Source: Verrucomicrobia bacterium Tous-C9LFEB
GTDB taxonomy: Bacteria > Verrucomicrobiota > Verrucomicrobiia > Methylacidiphilales > UBA1321
Direction: 5' to 3'
Assembly (NCBI GenBank): GCA_002304345.1
Contig: NEUU01000002.1
Span: 62,001 to 126,000, forward strand
Length of the DNA: 64,000 nucleotides
Shown here in pieces: positions 50,726 through 60,105 of the stretch. The translations under genes were made by a program, and so were the position numbers. How positions within the stretch are numbered: the first letter of the stretch is position 1; each line of letters begins with the position of its first letter. The notes under the pieces were generated by a model that saw only the letters and a list, made by a program, of their open reading frames with translations, searched no databases and was not told where the DNA came from.

Positions 50726-53019
50726 TATAAATCCTCTCCGATGACGATGACTTCTGTTTCGAGTTCGATCTGGCGCTTCTCGCGCGCTTCCGCTTTGACG
50801 ATCTCAATCAAAGCGAGCATGTCCTTGGACGTGGCACCGCCGTCATTGACGATGAAATTGCCGTGCTCGACCGAGACGCGGGCCTTGCCGACGGAACGGT
50901 TTTTGAGGCCCAACTCGTCGACGAGTTTGCCCGCCGGGATCGTTTCCGGGTTCTTGAAAATGCATCCGGCGCTGGGCGCGGCGGGTTGCGAACTCCAGCG
51001 TTTTTCGCTGAACTTCTTCAATCGCTCGCTGATTTCCTGCGGCGCACTCGGCGTACCGCGCAGCTTAGCCGAGAGGGCGATGTTCTGTTCGAAATGCGGC
51101 ACGCTGCGGTAGCGCACTTCGAGATTCTCGCGCTTCTCCACTTGAATTTCACCGCGATAATTCATCGAGCGGATTTCCTCGACCACTTCCATGGTCCAGC
51201 CCTGCATCGCTCCAGCGTTCATGCGCAAGGCACCGCCGAGATTGCCGGGAATGCCTTCCATGAATTCGAGTCCGCCCAAGCCATTCTTCTTGGCCTCCGC
51301 GACAATATTCTTCAGTCGCACGCCCGCTCCGGCATTGATATTGATACCGTCCACCGTGACCTGATTGAAGTGCGGTTGCCCCAGATGAATGCAGAGCCCG
51401 CGGATGCCGCCGTCGCGCACGAGCAGATTGGTGCCGCGACCAATCACGGTCACCGGAACCCCGCGTTTGAGCGCATGCTTCAAACCCTTGGCCAAATCCT
51501 CTTCATCGACGGGCTCGAACCAGAGGTCCGCCGGGCCACCGACTCGCAGCGACGTGTGTTTGGAAAGCGGTTCTTCGCGCAGCAGCACGCTCTCGGGCTT
51601 GAGCTCCTTGCGCAACGCCTCGAAGGCGGCAAGATCTTCCGCCAGCTTCGTCGCCACGCGGTGGATATCGCCCGCCCCGAGCGTGATCACGAGATCGCCG
51701 GGTTCGATCGCATGCGAGACGCGACGGCGCAGTCGCACCAGGCTGGACTCAAATTCGACATGCGCATTACCCGCCTCGCGAACGACCGCCGCGAGTGATT
51801 CTCCGGAAACACCTTCCAGCGGCTGCTCGCTCGCCGCATAAATTTCCGTGAGGTAAACGCGACTGGCGTCCTTGAACGCCGGACCGAAATCTTCGAGCAA
51901 CAACTTGGTGCGCGTGTAGCGGTGCGGTTGAAACAGGGCAATGACACGCTTCCAACCACTATTGTGCGCGGCCGCCAGCGTGGCGAGAATTTCGGTCGGG
52001 TGATGGGCGTAGTCGTCGACCACCATGAAATTCTGGCTGACGTATTTGACTTCGAAGCGGCGCTTCGCACCGCGAAATTCCGCAAGCGCGTCGACAATAT
52101 CCTTCCAGTCCACACCGAGTTCGGTCGCCATCGCGGCCACACCCGCCGCATTGCGGACGTTTTGCTTGCCGGGAATATTGAGAGTGATATCACCGAGCAG
52201 AACGCCGTTCTTGAGGAGCTTGAACGTGGATGAAAAATTCTGTGCGTGGACGTCGATGATGCGGTAGTTGGCATGCTCCGAGCAGCCGTAACCGATGGAG
52301 CCTTCGTGGTGCGAGCAGAGCAGAACGGCGTTCTTGTCATCGGCGCAGTAGAAGACCGGGCCGGTGGTCTGTTCGATCAATTGGGCGAAGGTGCGCAAAA
52401 TCTCATCGAGACTGCCGTAGTAGTCGAGGTGTTCTTCTTCGACATTCAGAATCATCGACGCATGCGGATGGTAGAGCGAGATGGTGCCGTCGCTTTCGTC
52501 GCCTTCGACCACAAAGTGATGCCCTTCATCCCACGCCGCGCTGGCGCCGAGGATCGGCACTTCCGCGCCGATGTAGTGGGCGCAACGCCAATCGGCATGA
52601 CGCAACACCCAAGCGAGCATCGACGAAGTGGTCGTCTTGCCATGCATGCCCGCCACGACGAGCGATTGCTTTTGCTCGGTGAGCATCGCCAGACATTCCG
52701 CGCGGCGCGCAACCTGGATACCCGCCTTCACCGCTGCCTTGCGCTCGGGATTGGCGGGCGTGATTGCAGAAGAGTAGACGACAAGCTCGGTGCCCGTGAC
52801 GTTGCTGCCTTCGTGCCCCTTGAAAAATTTAAGTCCGAGCGCTTCCAGACGACCGACTTCCGCCGAACGATTCAGATCGGAACCGGAAACGTGATGACCA
52901 AGTTGCATCAGGAGCCGGGCCAACCCGCTCATGCCGCTGCCCGCCACCCCGATGAGGTGGATGCGCGCGCCCGGCTTGCTCAGCAATTGGCGAAGGTAGT
53001 TATTTAATTCCGGCTGCAT
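50725..53019 (-). CDS. murC-murB: MurC-MurB fusion (UDP-MurNAc:L-Ala ligase / UDP-MurNAc dehydrogenase)
   Basis: A single 764-residue frame. Residues 1 to about 455 are MurC: HLIGVAGSGMSGLARLLMQLG, the P-loop GMHGKTTTSSML, NVEEEHLDYYGS and a C-terminal VDDYAHHPTEI. Residues from about 475 are MurB: LREEPLSKHTSLRVGGPADLWFEP and VIGRGTNLLVRDGGIRG bind FAD, EGIPGNLGGALRMNAGA follows, and SAGCIFKNPE carries the catalytic acid, here Cys rather than Ser. The two enzymes catalyse consecutive steps (MurB, then MurC). The 16-nt overlap with murG and the 1-nt overlap with ddl show tight packing. Confidence 0.96.
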   Translation of the reverse strand: MQPELNNYLRQLLSKPGARIHLIGVAGSGMSGLARLLMQLGHHVSGSDLNRSAEVGRLEALGLKFFKGHEGSNVTGTELVVYSSAITPANPERKAAVKAGIQVARRAECLAMLTEQKQSLVVAGMHGKTTTSSMLAWVLRHADWRCAHYIGAEVPILGASAAWDEGHHFVVEGDESDGTISLYHPHASMILNVEEEHLDYYGSLDEILRTFAQLIEQTTGPVFYCADDKNAVLLCSHHEGSIGYGCSEHANYRIIDVHAQNFSSTFKLLKNGVLLGDITLNIPGKQNVRNAAGVAAMATELGVDWKDIVDALAEFRGAKRRFEVKYVSQNFMVVDDYAHHPTEILATLAAAHNSGWKRVIALFQPHRYTRTKLLLEDFGPAFKDASRVYLTEIYAASEQPLEGVSGESLAAVVREAGNAHVEFESSLVRLRRRVSHAIEPGDLVITLGAGDIHRVATKLAEDLAAFEALRKELKPESVLLREEPLSKHTSLRVGGPADLWFEPVDEEDLAKGLKHALKRGVPVTVIGRGTNLLVRDGGIRGLCIHLGQPHFNQVTVDGININAGAGVRLKNIVAEAKKNGLGGLEFMEGIPGNLGGALRMNAGAMQGWTMEVVEEIRSMNYRGEIQVEKRENLEVRYRSVPHFEQNIALSAKLRGTPSAPQEISERLKKFSEKRWSSQPAAPSAGCIFKNPETIPAGKLVDELGLKNRSVGKARVSVEHGNFIVNDGGATSKDMLALIEIVKAEAREKRQIELETEVIVIGEDL

Positions 53020-54104
53020 TTTTCAATTTCCTCCGCGACGCGGCGCGCGGCTTCTTTTCCCGCCAGTCCTGAGGCGGCCCGGCCCATGCGTTCGCGCTCG
53101 GTTTGATCCTCGAGCAGGCGGGTGACTTCCTCAGCAAGCCGCGGCGCGGTGAGTTTGCCCTCGGCAAAAACAGCGGCGGCTCCGGCGTCTCCAAAAATCC
53201 GGGCGTTATAGGTCTGGTGATCGTGCGCGGCGGTGGGCAAAGGAATGAGAATGCTCGGCAAGCCGTAATGGCTGAGTTCCGTAAGCGAGCTGGCCCCTGA
53301 CCGGGCAATGACGAGGTCCGCGAGGCTGTAAAGATATTCCATTTCGGAGCTGAAGGGCTGCACGACGGCGGTAAGACGTTGGCGGCGGTAGTTGATCTCC
53401 ACGATATTCGCGTCGGCGTTTCCGGTAAGATGGACGAACTGCCAGCGATCACGCTGGTTCGCCACAAGAGGCAACATCTTGAGCACCAGCTCGTTGACCC
53501 CGCGTGCGCCCTGGCTGCCGCCCATGATGAGAATGGTTTTGAACTCAGGATGAAGTCCAAACTTCTCGGCTGCTTCCGCGCGAGGCACCTGCCGCAGTCC
53601 TTGCCGCACCGGTGTGCCCGTGACGACCCAGCGGGCGTTGCTGAGATAACTGCCGCAAGCTGAAAAACCAAGGAGTGTCCGCGTCACGCGCGGCGCGACG
53701 AGTTGCGTCACGCGACCGGGAATGGCGTTGGACTCGTGCAACAACGTGGCGAGGTGTTGGCGATTGGCCAGCATCAGGGGCACAGCGCTGGTGAAGCCGC
53801 CCATGCCGAGCACGGCATCGGGTTCGAAATCGCGGAAAATCGCCCGGCATTCACGCCAGGATTTCAACAGCGTCGTGGCAAATTTGAAAATGCGCGGACT
53901 GGTCAAGCCTGGCCAGCCGACGGTGGAAATCGCCCGTGAATTTTGTTGAGCCGAGCCTTGCAACGCCACGGCATCAATTTGCTTGGATGAAACCAGCAGC
54001 AACGTCTCGTGCCCGCGTTGGCGCAGTTCTTCCGCCACGGCCAGACCTGGGAACAGGTGGCCGCCGGAACCGCCGCATGCGATGGCTATACGAAGTGCAC
54101 TCAT
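53004..54104 (-). CDS. murG: UDP-GlcNAc:undecaprenyl-PP-MurNAc-pentapeptide transferase
   Basis: A 366-residue GT-B enzyme that turns lipid I into lipid II at the inner face of the membrane. Motifs: IAIACGGSGGHLFPGLAVAEEL (first G-loop), VLGMGGFTSAVPLMLA, HESNAIPGRVTQLVAPRV, ILIMGGSQGARGVNELV (second G-loop) and RSGASSLTELSHYGLPSILIPLPTAAHDHQTYNA for UDP-GlcNAc. Length is normal. It starts 6 nt after the ftsW stop and ends inside murC-B. Confidence 0.97.
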   Translation of the reverse strand: MSALRIAIACGGSGGHLFPGLAVAEELRQRGHETLLLVSSKQIDAVALQGSAQQNSRAISTVGWPGLTSPRIFKFATTLLKSWRECRAIFRDFEPDAVLGMGGFTSAVPLMLANRQHLATLLHESNAIPGRVTQLVAPRVTRTLLGFSACGSYLSNARWVVTGTPVRQGLRQVPRAEAAEKFGLHPEFKTILIMGGSQGARGVNELVLKMLPLVANQRDRWQFVHLTGNADANIVEINYRRQRLTAVVQPFSSEMEYLYSLADLVIARSGASSLTELSHYGLPSILIPLPTAAHDHQTYNARIFGDAGAAAVFAEGKLTAPRLAEEVTRLLEDQTERERMGRAASGLAGKEAARRVAEEIEKCSRN

Positions 54105-54110
54105 CTGATT

Positions 54111-55280
54111 CTACATCCTCGGACTGCTGCGCGGAGGCAACAGTTCCTCGTTTCCATTGGGGGTGTCATAGGTCCCCTGCCGCTGGATATTAAATAACAC
54201 GCCGACCGCCGCCAGACACACCAGCAGGTTCGAGCCTCCATAGCTGATGAACGGCAACGGCATACCCTTGTTGGGCATCATGGAGGTGACCACCGCGAGG
54301 TTGATCAGCGCCTGCACACCCAGCATGGTCGTGATCCCGATCCCGAGGAAAACCCCGGTCGGGTCCGGAGCGGAAATGGTAATCCATCCGCTCGCCAAAA
54401 CCAATACCAGAAATGCCGTCACAACCGCCAGAGCCACCCACATGCCAAGCTCTTCTCCCGCGATCGGGAAAATGCAGTCGGTCGACGCTTCGGGCAGATA
54501 GAACATCTTTTGACGGCTATTGCCGAGACCGAGACCGTTCAATCCGCCGGAGCCCAACGCGATCAATCCCTGCCAGACCTGATAGGCCGAAGTTTCCCGG
54601 AATTTCTCCGGGTCCATGAAGGCAAAAAAACGTCCGCGTTTGGCGGGCATGAAATACGCCATCGTCATCAACCCGATCAACCCCACAATCGGAACGGGAA
54701 AGAGATAGCGTTTTTTCGCACCCGCGCAAAACATCACCACGGCAAAGATCAGCACCAGCATCGCGGCGGCACCGAGATCACCCTGCCGGAAGTGAAGTCG
54801 CGGAAACATGATCAGAACACAAAGAGCACCCACGACAGCGGCGGGCATCAGGAACCCCTTCAGGATATCCCCCGCGTGTCGTTGATGTTTGGACATCCAC
54901 CAGGCCAGGAAAAAGATGAGCGCCACTTTCGCGAATTCGGAAGGCTGGAAATTCATTCCGGCAATCGAAATCCAGCGATATGCGCCATTCACCTTCTTGC
55001 CAATGCCCGGGACAAAAACGAGCAGGAGCAGGAACACCGCCGCCGCCACGCCATACGGCGCGTAGCGGACCAGCAGATGGTAATCCAGCCGCGACATGGT
55101 CACGCAGAGGATTGCCCCCACTCCCAACCACATGGCCTGACGCTTCAGATTGTAGTACACCTCGCCGCCATTATGCGTGGCATAGGGCGCGCTGGTGCTG
55201 AAGAGCATGACCAGCCCGAAGGCGACCAAGCCCAGCACAATCACCAGCAGGATGTATCCAACCTGTCGTTGTAGAGCCAT
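54111..55280 (-). CDS. ftsW: Septal peptidoglycan glycosyltransferase FtsW (SEDS)
   Basis: A 389-residue SEDS-family membrane protein with about ten helices. Landmarks are VMLFSTSAPYA near the N terminus, GAYRWISIAGMNFQPSEFAKVALIFFLAWW, a RFFAFMDPEKFRETSAYQVWQGLIALGSGGLNGLGLG loop, EASTDCIFPIAGEELGM and the end NKGMPLPFISYGGSNLLVCL. These are the FtsW/RodA signatures. It polymerises glycan at the septum with FtsI. It lies between the LysM protein and murG. FtsW rather than RodA follows from the position. Confidence 0.95.
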   Translation of the reverse strand: MALQRQVGYILLVIVLGLVAFGLVMLFSTSAPYATHNGGEVYYNLKRQAMWLGVGAILCVTMSRLDYHLLVRYAPYGVAAAVFLLLLVFVPGIGKKVNGAYRWISIAGMNFQPSEFAKVALIFFLAWWMSKHQRHAGDILKGFLMPAAVVGALCVLIMFPRLHFRQGDLGAAAMLVLIFAVVMFCAGAKKRYLFPVPIVGLIGLMTMAYFMPAKRGRFFAFMDPEKFRETSAYQVWQGLIALGSGGLNGLGLGNSRQKMFYLPEASTDCIFPIAGEELGMWVALAVVTAFLVLVLASGWITISAPDPTGVFLGIGITTMLGVQALINLAVVTSMMPNKGMPLPFISYGGSNLLVCLAAVGVLFNIQRQGTYDTPNGNEELLPPRSSPRM

Positions 55281-55308
55281 GTGTTTGTTTCGTTCTTAAT
55301 GAGGCAAT

Positions 55309-56214
55309 TTAGCGGGCCATCACGAGATCCGAGCTCTGCGCCGGGGCCGGCTTGGCGCTGGCAGCTTTCTCGGGAGCAGCCACCGGTTGGGTGGTCGCCT
55401 GCTGGCCGGGAATCTTGAGCTTCGCACCGATGCTGAGCTTGCGCGGGTCAGTCATGTTGTTCGCGGACATGATCGCGCTCGGAGTCGTCTTGAACTGCTT
55501 GGCGATCTTCGTAAGCGTATCGCCCTTGGAGACGGTGTAGACCGAGCTGGCGGCAGCAACCGGAGCCGACACTTTCGGCGCGACCGGAGTTGTCTTGATC
55601 GAGGCCACGGCAGTCTGTGCCGGAGCGGTCACAGGGGCGGGAGCCGCGCCCTTGACTTCGACCTTGAGCTTCTGGCCGATCTTCAGGTTGTCGCTGGCCA
55701 GACCGTTGAGCTTCTTGATCGCGTCGACCGTCATGTGATTCTGGCGGGCGATCTTGTAGAGGCTGTCACCCTTGTTGACGGTGACTTCCATCTGACTGGT
55801 CTTCACGGTGTTTTCAACCGAGGTCTTCGGCTGGGCCGGAACCGCGGTAGCAACCGGTTCGACAACGGGAGGTTGCGTGCTCACCGTAGGATTATGCGCC
55901 GTGGCACCGGTCGACTGCTGTGCGGTAGGCTGAGGCGCCGTCACGTTCTCGGTCACCTGCGCGTCGGTCGGTGTCGGTGCGGGAGTGCCGTCGGCTTGCA
56001 ACGGTTCCGGTCCGGCTTCCGGCTTTACGGGGTCGGCGTTCTCGGTATTGGTATCCTGCTTCGAGATATCGCCCGCGCCGTCGCCGGTGCCGCGTTTAAA
56101 GATATGGTAAGCGCTGATGCCGCCGATGACGACAACATGCAACGCGAGTACGACGATGAATACGGTCATCAATTTCAGACCGCCTGTTTGAGGTTTGGGG
56201 TTTTCCGTTTCCAT
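55309..56214 (-). CDS. Membrane-anchored protein with two LysM domains, inside the dcw cluster
   Basis: 301 residues. A short cytoplasmic start is followed by one membrane helix (about 15-37, LMTVFIVVLALHVVVIGGISAYHI), a long Pro/Thr/Ala-rich periplasmic stretch (40-140), LysM 1 (about 142-186, EVTVNKGDSLYKIARQNHMTVDAIKKLNGL), a linker and LysM 2 (about 222-266, VYTVSKGDTLTKIAKQFKTTPSAIMSANN). LysM binds peptidoglycan. A strong Shine-Dalgarno (GGAGAAATCACATG) precedes ATG 56214. It lies 24 nt after murD and 28 nt before ftsW. The position suggests a division-linked peptidoglycan-binding role, which is inference. The classical E. coli dcw cluster has no such gene. Confidence 0.88.
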   Translation of the reverse strand: METENPKPQTGGLKLMTVFIVVLALHVVVIGGISAYHIFKRGTGDGAGDISKQDTNTENADPVKPEAGPEPLQADGTPAPTPTDAQVTENVTAPQPTAQQSTGATAHNPTVSTQPPVVEPVATAVPAQPKTSVENTVKTSQMEVTVNKGDSLYKIARQNHMTVDAIKKLNGLASDNLKIGQKLKVEVKGAAPAPVTAPAQTAVASIKTTPVAPKVSAPVAAASSVYTVSKGDTLTKIAKQFKTTPSAIMSANNMTDPRKLSIGAKLKIPGQQATTQPVAAPEKAASAKPAPAQSSDLVMAR

Positions 56215-56238
56215 GTGATTTCTCCGATTGTGGGGTTT

Positions 56239-57576
56239 CTATTTGTTTGGGGTTGAAAGTTTCGCCTGCACCGCCGAGCGGAACAGATCACCGCGCTCGA
56301 CGTAGCTCGAGAACATATCGTAGCTCGAGCAGCCGGGTGAAAAGAGGACGACATCGCCCGAGCGCGCCAGCCGTTGAGCGGCATCGACCGCGTCGTTGAG
56401 CGTCTCGACCTTGTGGCACGGCACCGCCGAATGCCACCAGTCGTAAAACTTGTCCTTCATCTGACCGAGCAACACGATCTCGCGCACCTTCTCACGCAAG
56501 AGCGGACGCAGCCCGCTGAAGTCGAGTCCCTTGTCCTTGCCACCCGCGATCAGGACGACCGGAGCGCGCATGGCGAGGAGCGCCTTTTCGAGCGCATCGA
56601 TGTTGGTCGCCTTGGAGTCGTTCAAGTAGGTGACTCCATTGACCACGCCGACTTTTTCGCAGCGGTGCGGTTGCGGCACGTAATTGCACATCGCCTCGAT
56701 CGCGGCCTGACGCGGAACGTTGTAGAGATCCGCCACGGCGAGGGCCGCGAGCAGATTTTCCGCGTTGTGCGGACCGACGAGATTCGTCTTGTCGAGTGCC
56801 ACGACCGGCTCGCCACGCGCGGTGAGCATGCCGTCAATGAGTTGATAATCCGCCGGTTTGCCGAACGCGCTGAAGGTAATCTTTTGCGCGCGAAAATTCT
56901 TCGGCAATTCCACGTCAACGTTGACGATGGCAAAATCGTCCGGTGTCTGGTTCTTGTAAATCTCCCATTTCGCGGCGCGATACTCTTCCATCGTCGCGTA
57001 ACGATCCAGGTGATCCGGGGTGAGATTCAGATGAACACTCACGCGCGGACGGAAATCGACCGTGCATTCGAGCTGGAATGAACTGACCTCCAGCACCATT
57101 ACGTCGAGCTCTGCGCTCTTCGCCACGGCGGCGGAGAATGCCTTGCCGATGTTGCCGGAAGCCATCGTGCGCTTCTCGCCAGCCGTGAGTAATGCAGCGA
57201 CCAATTCGGTCGTCGTCGTCTTGCCGTTGGTGCCGGTGATTGCCACGATCGGGCATTCGCAAAAACGGAAAGCCATTTCCAACTCGCCCATGAGCGGCAA
57301 GCGGGCCTGCGTCAACGTCTGCACGAGTGGCACCGACGGATCGATGCCGGGGCTGAGCACGCCAAAGTCAAAATTGGCGGTGGATTTGACTTCGCTGCCA
57401 ATCTCCACGGCGATGCCTTCCTGTCGCATCGCTTCCGCGCGCGCCTGGTGCTTGGCACTGCTGCCGTTATCGCGGATGAGAACGTCCGCGCCGAACTTCT
57501 TTAAAAGTTTAGCGACTTCCATACCACTTTCTCCCAGTCCGAGGACCACTATTTTCTTTCCGACCACATTCATCAT
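56239..57576 (-). CDS. murD: UDP-MurNAc-L-alanine:D-glutamate ligase
   Basis: A 445-residue Mur ligase. KKIVVLGLGESGMEVAKLL is the UDP-binding start, ITGTNGKTTTTELVAALL the ATP P-loop, LNLTPDHLDRYATMEEYRAAKWEIY the Mur-ligase middle block, and YLNDSKATNIDALEKAL...VVLIAGGKDKGLDFSGL the C-terminal domain. It adds D-Glu to UDP-MurNAc-L-Ala. Two ATGs open the frame (57576 and 57573); either is possible. The gene starts 13 nt after mraY. Confidence 0.96.
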   Translation of the reverse strand: MMNVVGKKIVVLGLGESGMEVAKLLKKFGADVLIRDNGSSAKHQARAEAMRQEGIAVEIGSEVKSTANFDFGVLSPGIDPSVPLVQTLTQARLPLMGELEMAFRFCECPIVAITGTNGKTTTTELVAALLTAGEKRTMASGNIGKAFSAAVAKSAELDVMVLEVSSFQLECTVDFRPRVSVHLNLTPDHLDRYATMEEYRAAKWEIYKNQTPDDFAIVNVDVELPKNFRAQKITFSAFGKPADYQLIDGMLTARGEPVVALDKTNLVGPHNAENLLAALAVADLYNVPRQAAIEAMCNYVPQPHRCEKVGVVNGVTYLNDSKATNIDALEKALLAMRAPVVLIAGGKDKGLDFSGLRPLLREKVREIVLLGQMKDKFYDWWHSAVPCHKVETLNDAVDAAQRLARSGDVVLFSPGCSSYDMFSSYVERGDLFRSAVQAKLSTPNK

Positions 57577-57589
57577 TCTTCATTGTTCC

Positions 57590-58699
57590 TTACCGTAGTT
57601 TCAGGGTGGACAAGGCAAGCAAGGCGAAAAGTATGCTCAAAATCCAAAAGCGAATCGTTACGGTCGATTCGTTCCAACCACGTAATTCGAAGTGATGATG
57701 AATGGGTGACATCGCAAACAGGCGTTTGCCGCCCGTCGCCTTGAACCAGCCCACCTGCAGCAGAACCGAGCCCGCTTCCATCACAAAAACACCGCCCGCG
57801 ATCACCAGCACCAATTCCTGATGCACGCAGATCGCCACCACGGCCAGTGCACCGCCAATGGCAAGCGAACCGGTATCCCCCATGAACACCTTGGCCGGGT
57901 GACAATTCCACCAGAGGAACCCAAGACTCGCTCCAATCAGGGCTGCGCAAAAAACCGTGAGCTCGCTGGCACCGGGAACATAGGGAATAAAGAGATATGG
58001 CGCGAACTTCGCATTGCCCGCCACGTAGCAGAAGATCGCGTAGACACTCGCCACCGTCACCGTGCAGCCAGCGGCCAGTCCGTCGAGTCCATCCGTGAGA
58101 TTCACCGCGTTGGAAGAACCCATGATCACGAGCGCGAAGAAAAGGAATCCGAGAATGAGACCCATTTCCACGAGCGGTTGTTTCCAGAACGGAATATACA
58201 GCTTCGTGGCGTGTTCGGCGGTTTCGGGATTGTACTTCAGGCAGGCCGTCACCAACGCCGCAAGCATGAACTGCGCAATCAATTTTTGCCGTCCAGCCAT
58301 GCCAGCGGATTTTTTCTTCGTGACCTTGAGGTAATCGTCGAGGAACCCAATCCCACCGAGATAAAGCATGGAGATCAGCACCAGCCAGACATAGGGATTT
58401 GTCGGACGGCACCAGAGCAGCGCACTGATCGTCACAGACGCGAGAATGAGAATGCCACCCATGGTGGGCGTGCCCTTCTTGCTGCTATGGAGGTCGGCGA
58501 GTTTGTGCACTTCCTCCTTCGAACGAAGTGGCTGACCAAGCTTGAGACGCGTCAGGATGCGAATCGTCCACGGTCCGACCCAAATGCAAATGAGCAGTGA
58601 CGTCAGCGCCGCGCCGAGGGCTCGGATGGTGTGGTACTGAAAGACGTTCAGGAAGCCTAGAGCGTCGATCTCCTGCAATTTGTGTAAGTAGTAAAGCAT
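57590..58699 (-). CDS. mraY: Phospho-MurNAc-pentapeptide transferase
   Basis: A 369-residue ten-helix enzyme making lipid I on undecaprenyl phosphate. It shows KKGTPTMGGILILASV, GFLDDYLKVTKKKSAGMAGRQKLIAQ (catalytic DDY), NAVNLTDGLDGLAAG, KVFMGDTGSLAIGGALA and MSPIHHHFELRGWNESTVTIRFW, all family hallmarks. ATG 58699 overlaps the murF stop (TAATG); a reading from 58786 would extend into murF and is unlikely. Confidence 0.97.
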   Translation of the reverse strand: MLYYLHKLQEIDALGFLNVFQYHTIRALGAALTSLLICIWVGPWTIRILTRLKLGQPLRSKEEVHKLADLHSSKKGTPTMGGILILASVTISALLWCRPTNPYVWLVLISMLYLGGIGFLDDYLKVTKKKSAGMAGRQKLIAQFMLAALVTACLKYNPETAEHATKLYIPFWKQPLVEMGLILGFLFFALVIMGSSNAVNLTDGLDGLAAGCTVTVASVYAIFCYVAGNAKFAPYLFIPYVPGASELTVFCAALIGASLGFLWWNCHPAKVFMGDTGSLAIGGALAVVAICVHQELVLVIAGGVFVMEAGSVLLQVGWFKATGGKRLFAMSPIHHHFELRGWNESTVTIRFWILSILFALLALSTLKLR

Positions 58700-60105
58700 T
58701 AGTGCGCGCCTCCGTTTGTCACGCCGGTCAGGGCTTGCACCAGTTTTTCCAATTGCATAAAACGAGAGCCTTTCACGAGAACGCAATCTTCATCCCCGCT
58801 AAAATGTGTTTTCAGCGCCTCAAGCGCTTGTTCCGGTTTGTGGCAGAGAAGAATTTGCTCCTTCTTCATGCCCGCGCCGTGAGCACCGTGCTGCATGTCG
58901 TGCGCGTTCGGTCCCAGAACGATCAAAAGATCGAGATTCGCTTTCTCCGCCGCTTCACCAATCTGCCGGTGCAGCTCGATCGCGCGATCGCCCAGTTCGC
59001 CCATCGATCCGAGCACCGCGATCTTGCGGCCCGCCGCGGGAAATTCCTTGAGCGACTGCAAGGCCGCTCGCATCGAATCGGGATTGGCGTTATAGGCGTC
59101 GTTAATGATCCAGCGACCTTCCGGGGTGCGGCTCACTTCCATGCGCTGCGCGGGAAGCTGAACGGTTTCCAGACCATGAACGATTTCCTCGAACGTCACT
59201 CCGCAGCAACTGCCTGCGGCAGCAGCAAGCAGCGCATTGACCACCATGGGACGGCTATAGAGCGGGAGCGTGACGGACGCCTTGTTGGTGCCATGGCGCA
59301 AATCGAAACGAATGCCGCGCGTGGTGACTTCCAGATTTTCCGCGCGCCATTCCGCTTGCGAGGAAAGTCCCGCGAGCACCACTCGTGCGTGCGTGCGGGC
59401 ACGGATGACCGCCGTCCACGGATCGTCCGCGTTCAACACGGCCACACCATTGTTCGGCAGATTGGCAATCATCTCCGATTTCTCGAGTGCGATGCCTGCC
59501 GGGTCCTTGAAAAATTCAATGTGAGCGGAGCCGACATTGGTAATGAGGCCAATCTCGGGAGTTGCCATGTTTACGAGCGGCTTCAGTTCGCCCGGATGGT
59601 TCATACCCATCTCGACCACGGCAAATTCGTGTTCCTCCTCGAGGGCGAGCAGAGTGCGTGGCACGCCGATGTGATTATTCAGATTGCCCTGCGTGGCGTG
59701 GGTTTTGTAATGCTGGCGCAGGACATTCGCGGTCATTTCCTTCGTGCTGGTCTTGCCGCTGCTACCGGTCACGCCAACCACGCGCACCGAGAGTCGTGCG
59801 CGATAGTCCGCCGCAAATTTCTGCAGGGCGATCAGTGTGTCCCCGGCTTCCACCAGACCAAAGCCTTCCGGCAACGTGGAGGGATTCTCGATGCGACTGA
59901 CCAGCGCCGCCGCAGCGCCCTTTGCCGCCGCTTCCGCCACGTAGTCGTTACCGTCGAATTTTTCGCCCTTGAGCGCGACAAAGCAATCGCCCGGCTGCAA
60001 CGTCCGTGTGTCGGTGTGCAGGCGCTTGATGATCAGTCCCGATTCGCCACGGCGCAAGGCCGAGCCGGACCGTTCCGCCAGTTGAAGAAGCGTGCAGGGA
60101 ATCAT
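58699..60105 (-). CDS. murF: UDP-MurNAc-tripeptide--D-Ala-D-Ala ligase
   Basis: A 468-residue Mur ligase. The N-terminal substrate domain (IIKRLHTDTRTLQPGDCFVALKGEKFDGNDYV) is followed by the P-loop VVGVTGSSGKTSTKEMTANVL, the MGMNHPGELKPLVNMATPEIGLITNVGSAHIEF block and the C-terminal domain with WIINDAYNANPDSMRAALQSL. It adds D-Ala-D-Ala (made by Ddl) to complete the pentapeptide. ATG 60105 overlaps the murE stop as ATGA. Confidence 0.97.
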   Translation of the reverse strand: MIPCTLLQLAERSGSALRRGESGLIIKRLHTDTRTLQPGDCFVALKGEKFDGNDYVAEAAAKGAAAALVSRIENPSTLPEGFGLVEAGDTLIALQKFAADYRARLSVRVVGVTGSSGKTSTKEMTANVLRQHYKTHATQGNLNNHIGVPRTLLALEEEHEFAVVEMGMNHPGELKPLVNMATPEIGLITNVGSAHIEFFKDPAGIALEKSEMIANLPNNGVAVLNADDPWTAVIRARTHARVVLAGLSSQAEWRAENLEVTTRGIRFDLRHGTNKASVTLPLYSRPMVVNALLAAAAGSCCGVTFEEIVHGLETVQLPAQRMEVSRTPEGRWIINDAYNANPDSMRAALQSLKEFPAAGRKIAVLGSMGELGDRAIELHRQIGEAAEKANLDLLIVLGPNAHDMQHGAHGAGMKKEQILLCHKPEQALEALKTHFSGDEDCVLVKGSRFMQLEKLVQALTGVTNGGAH

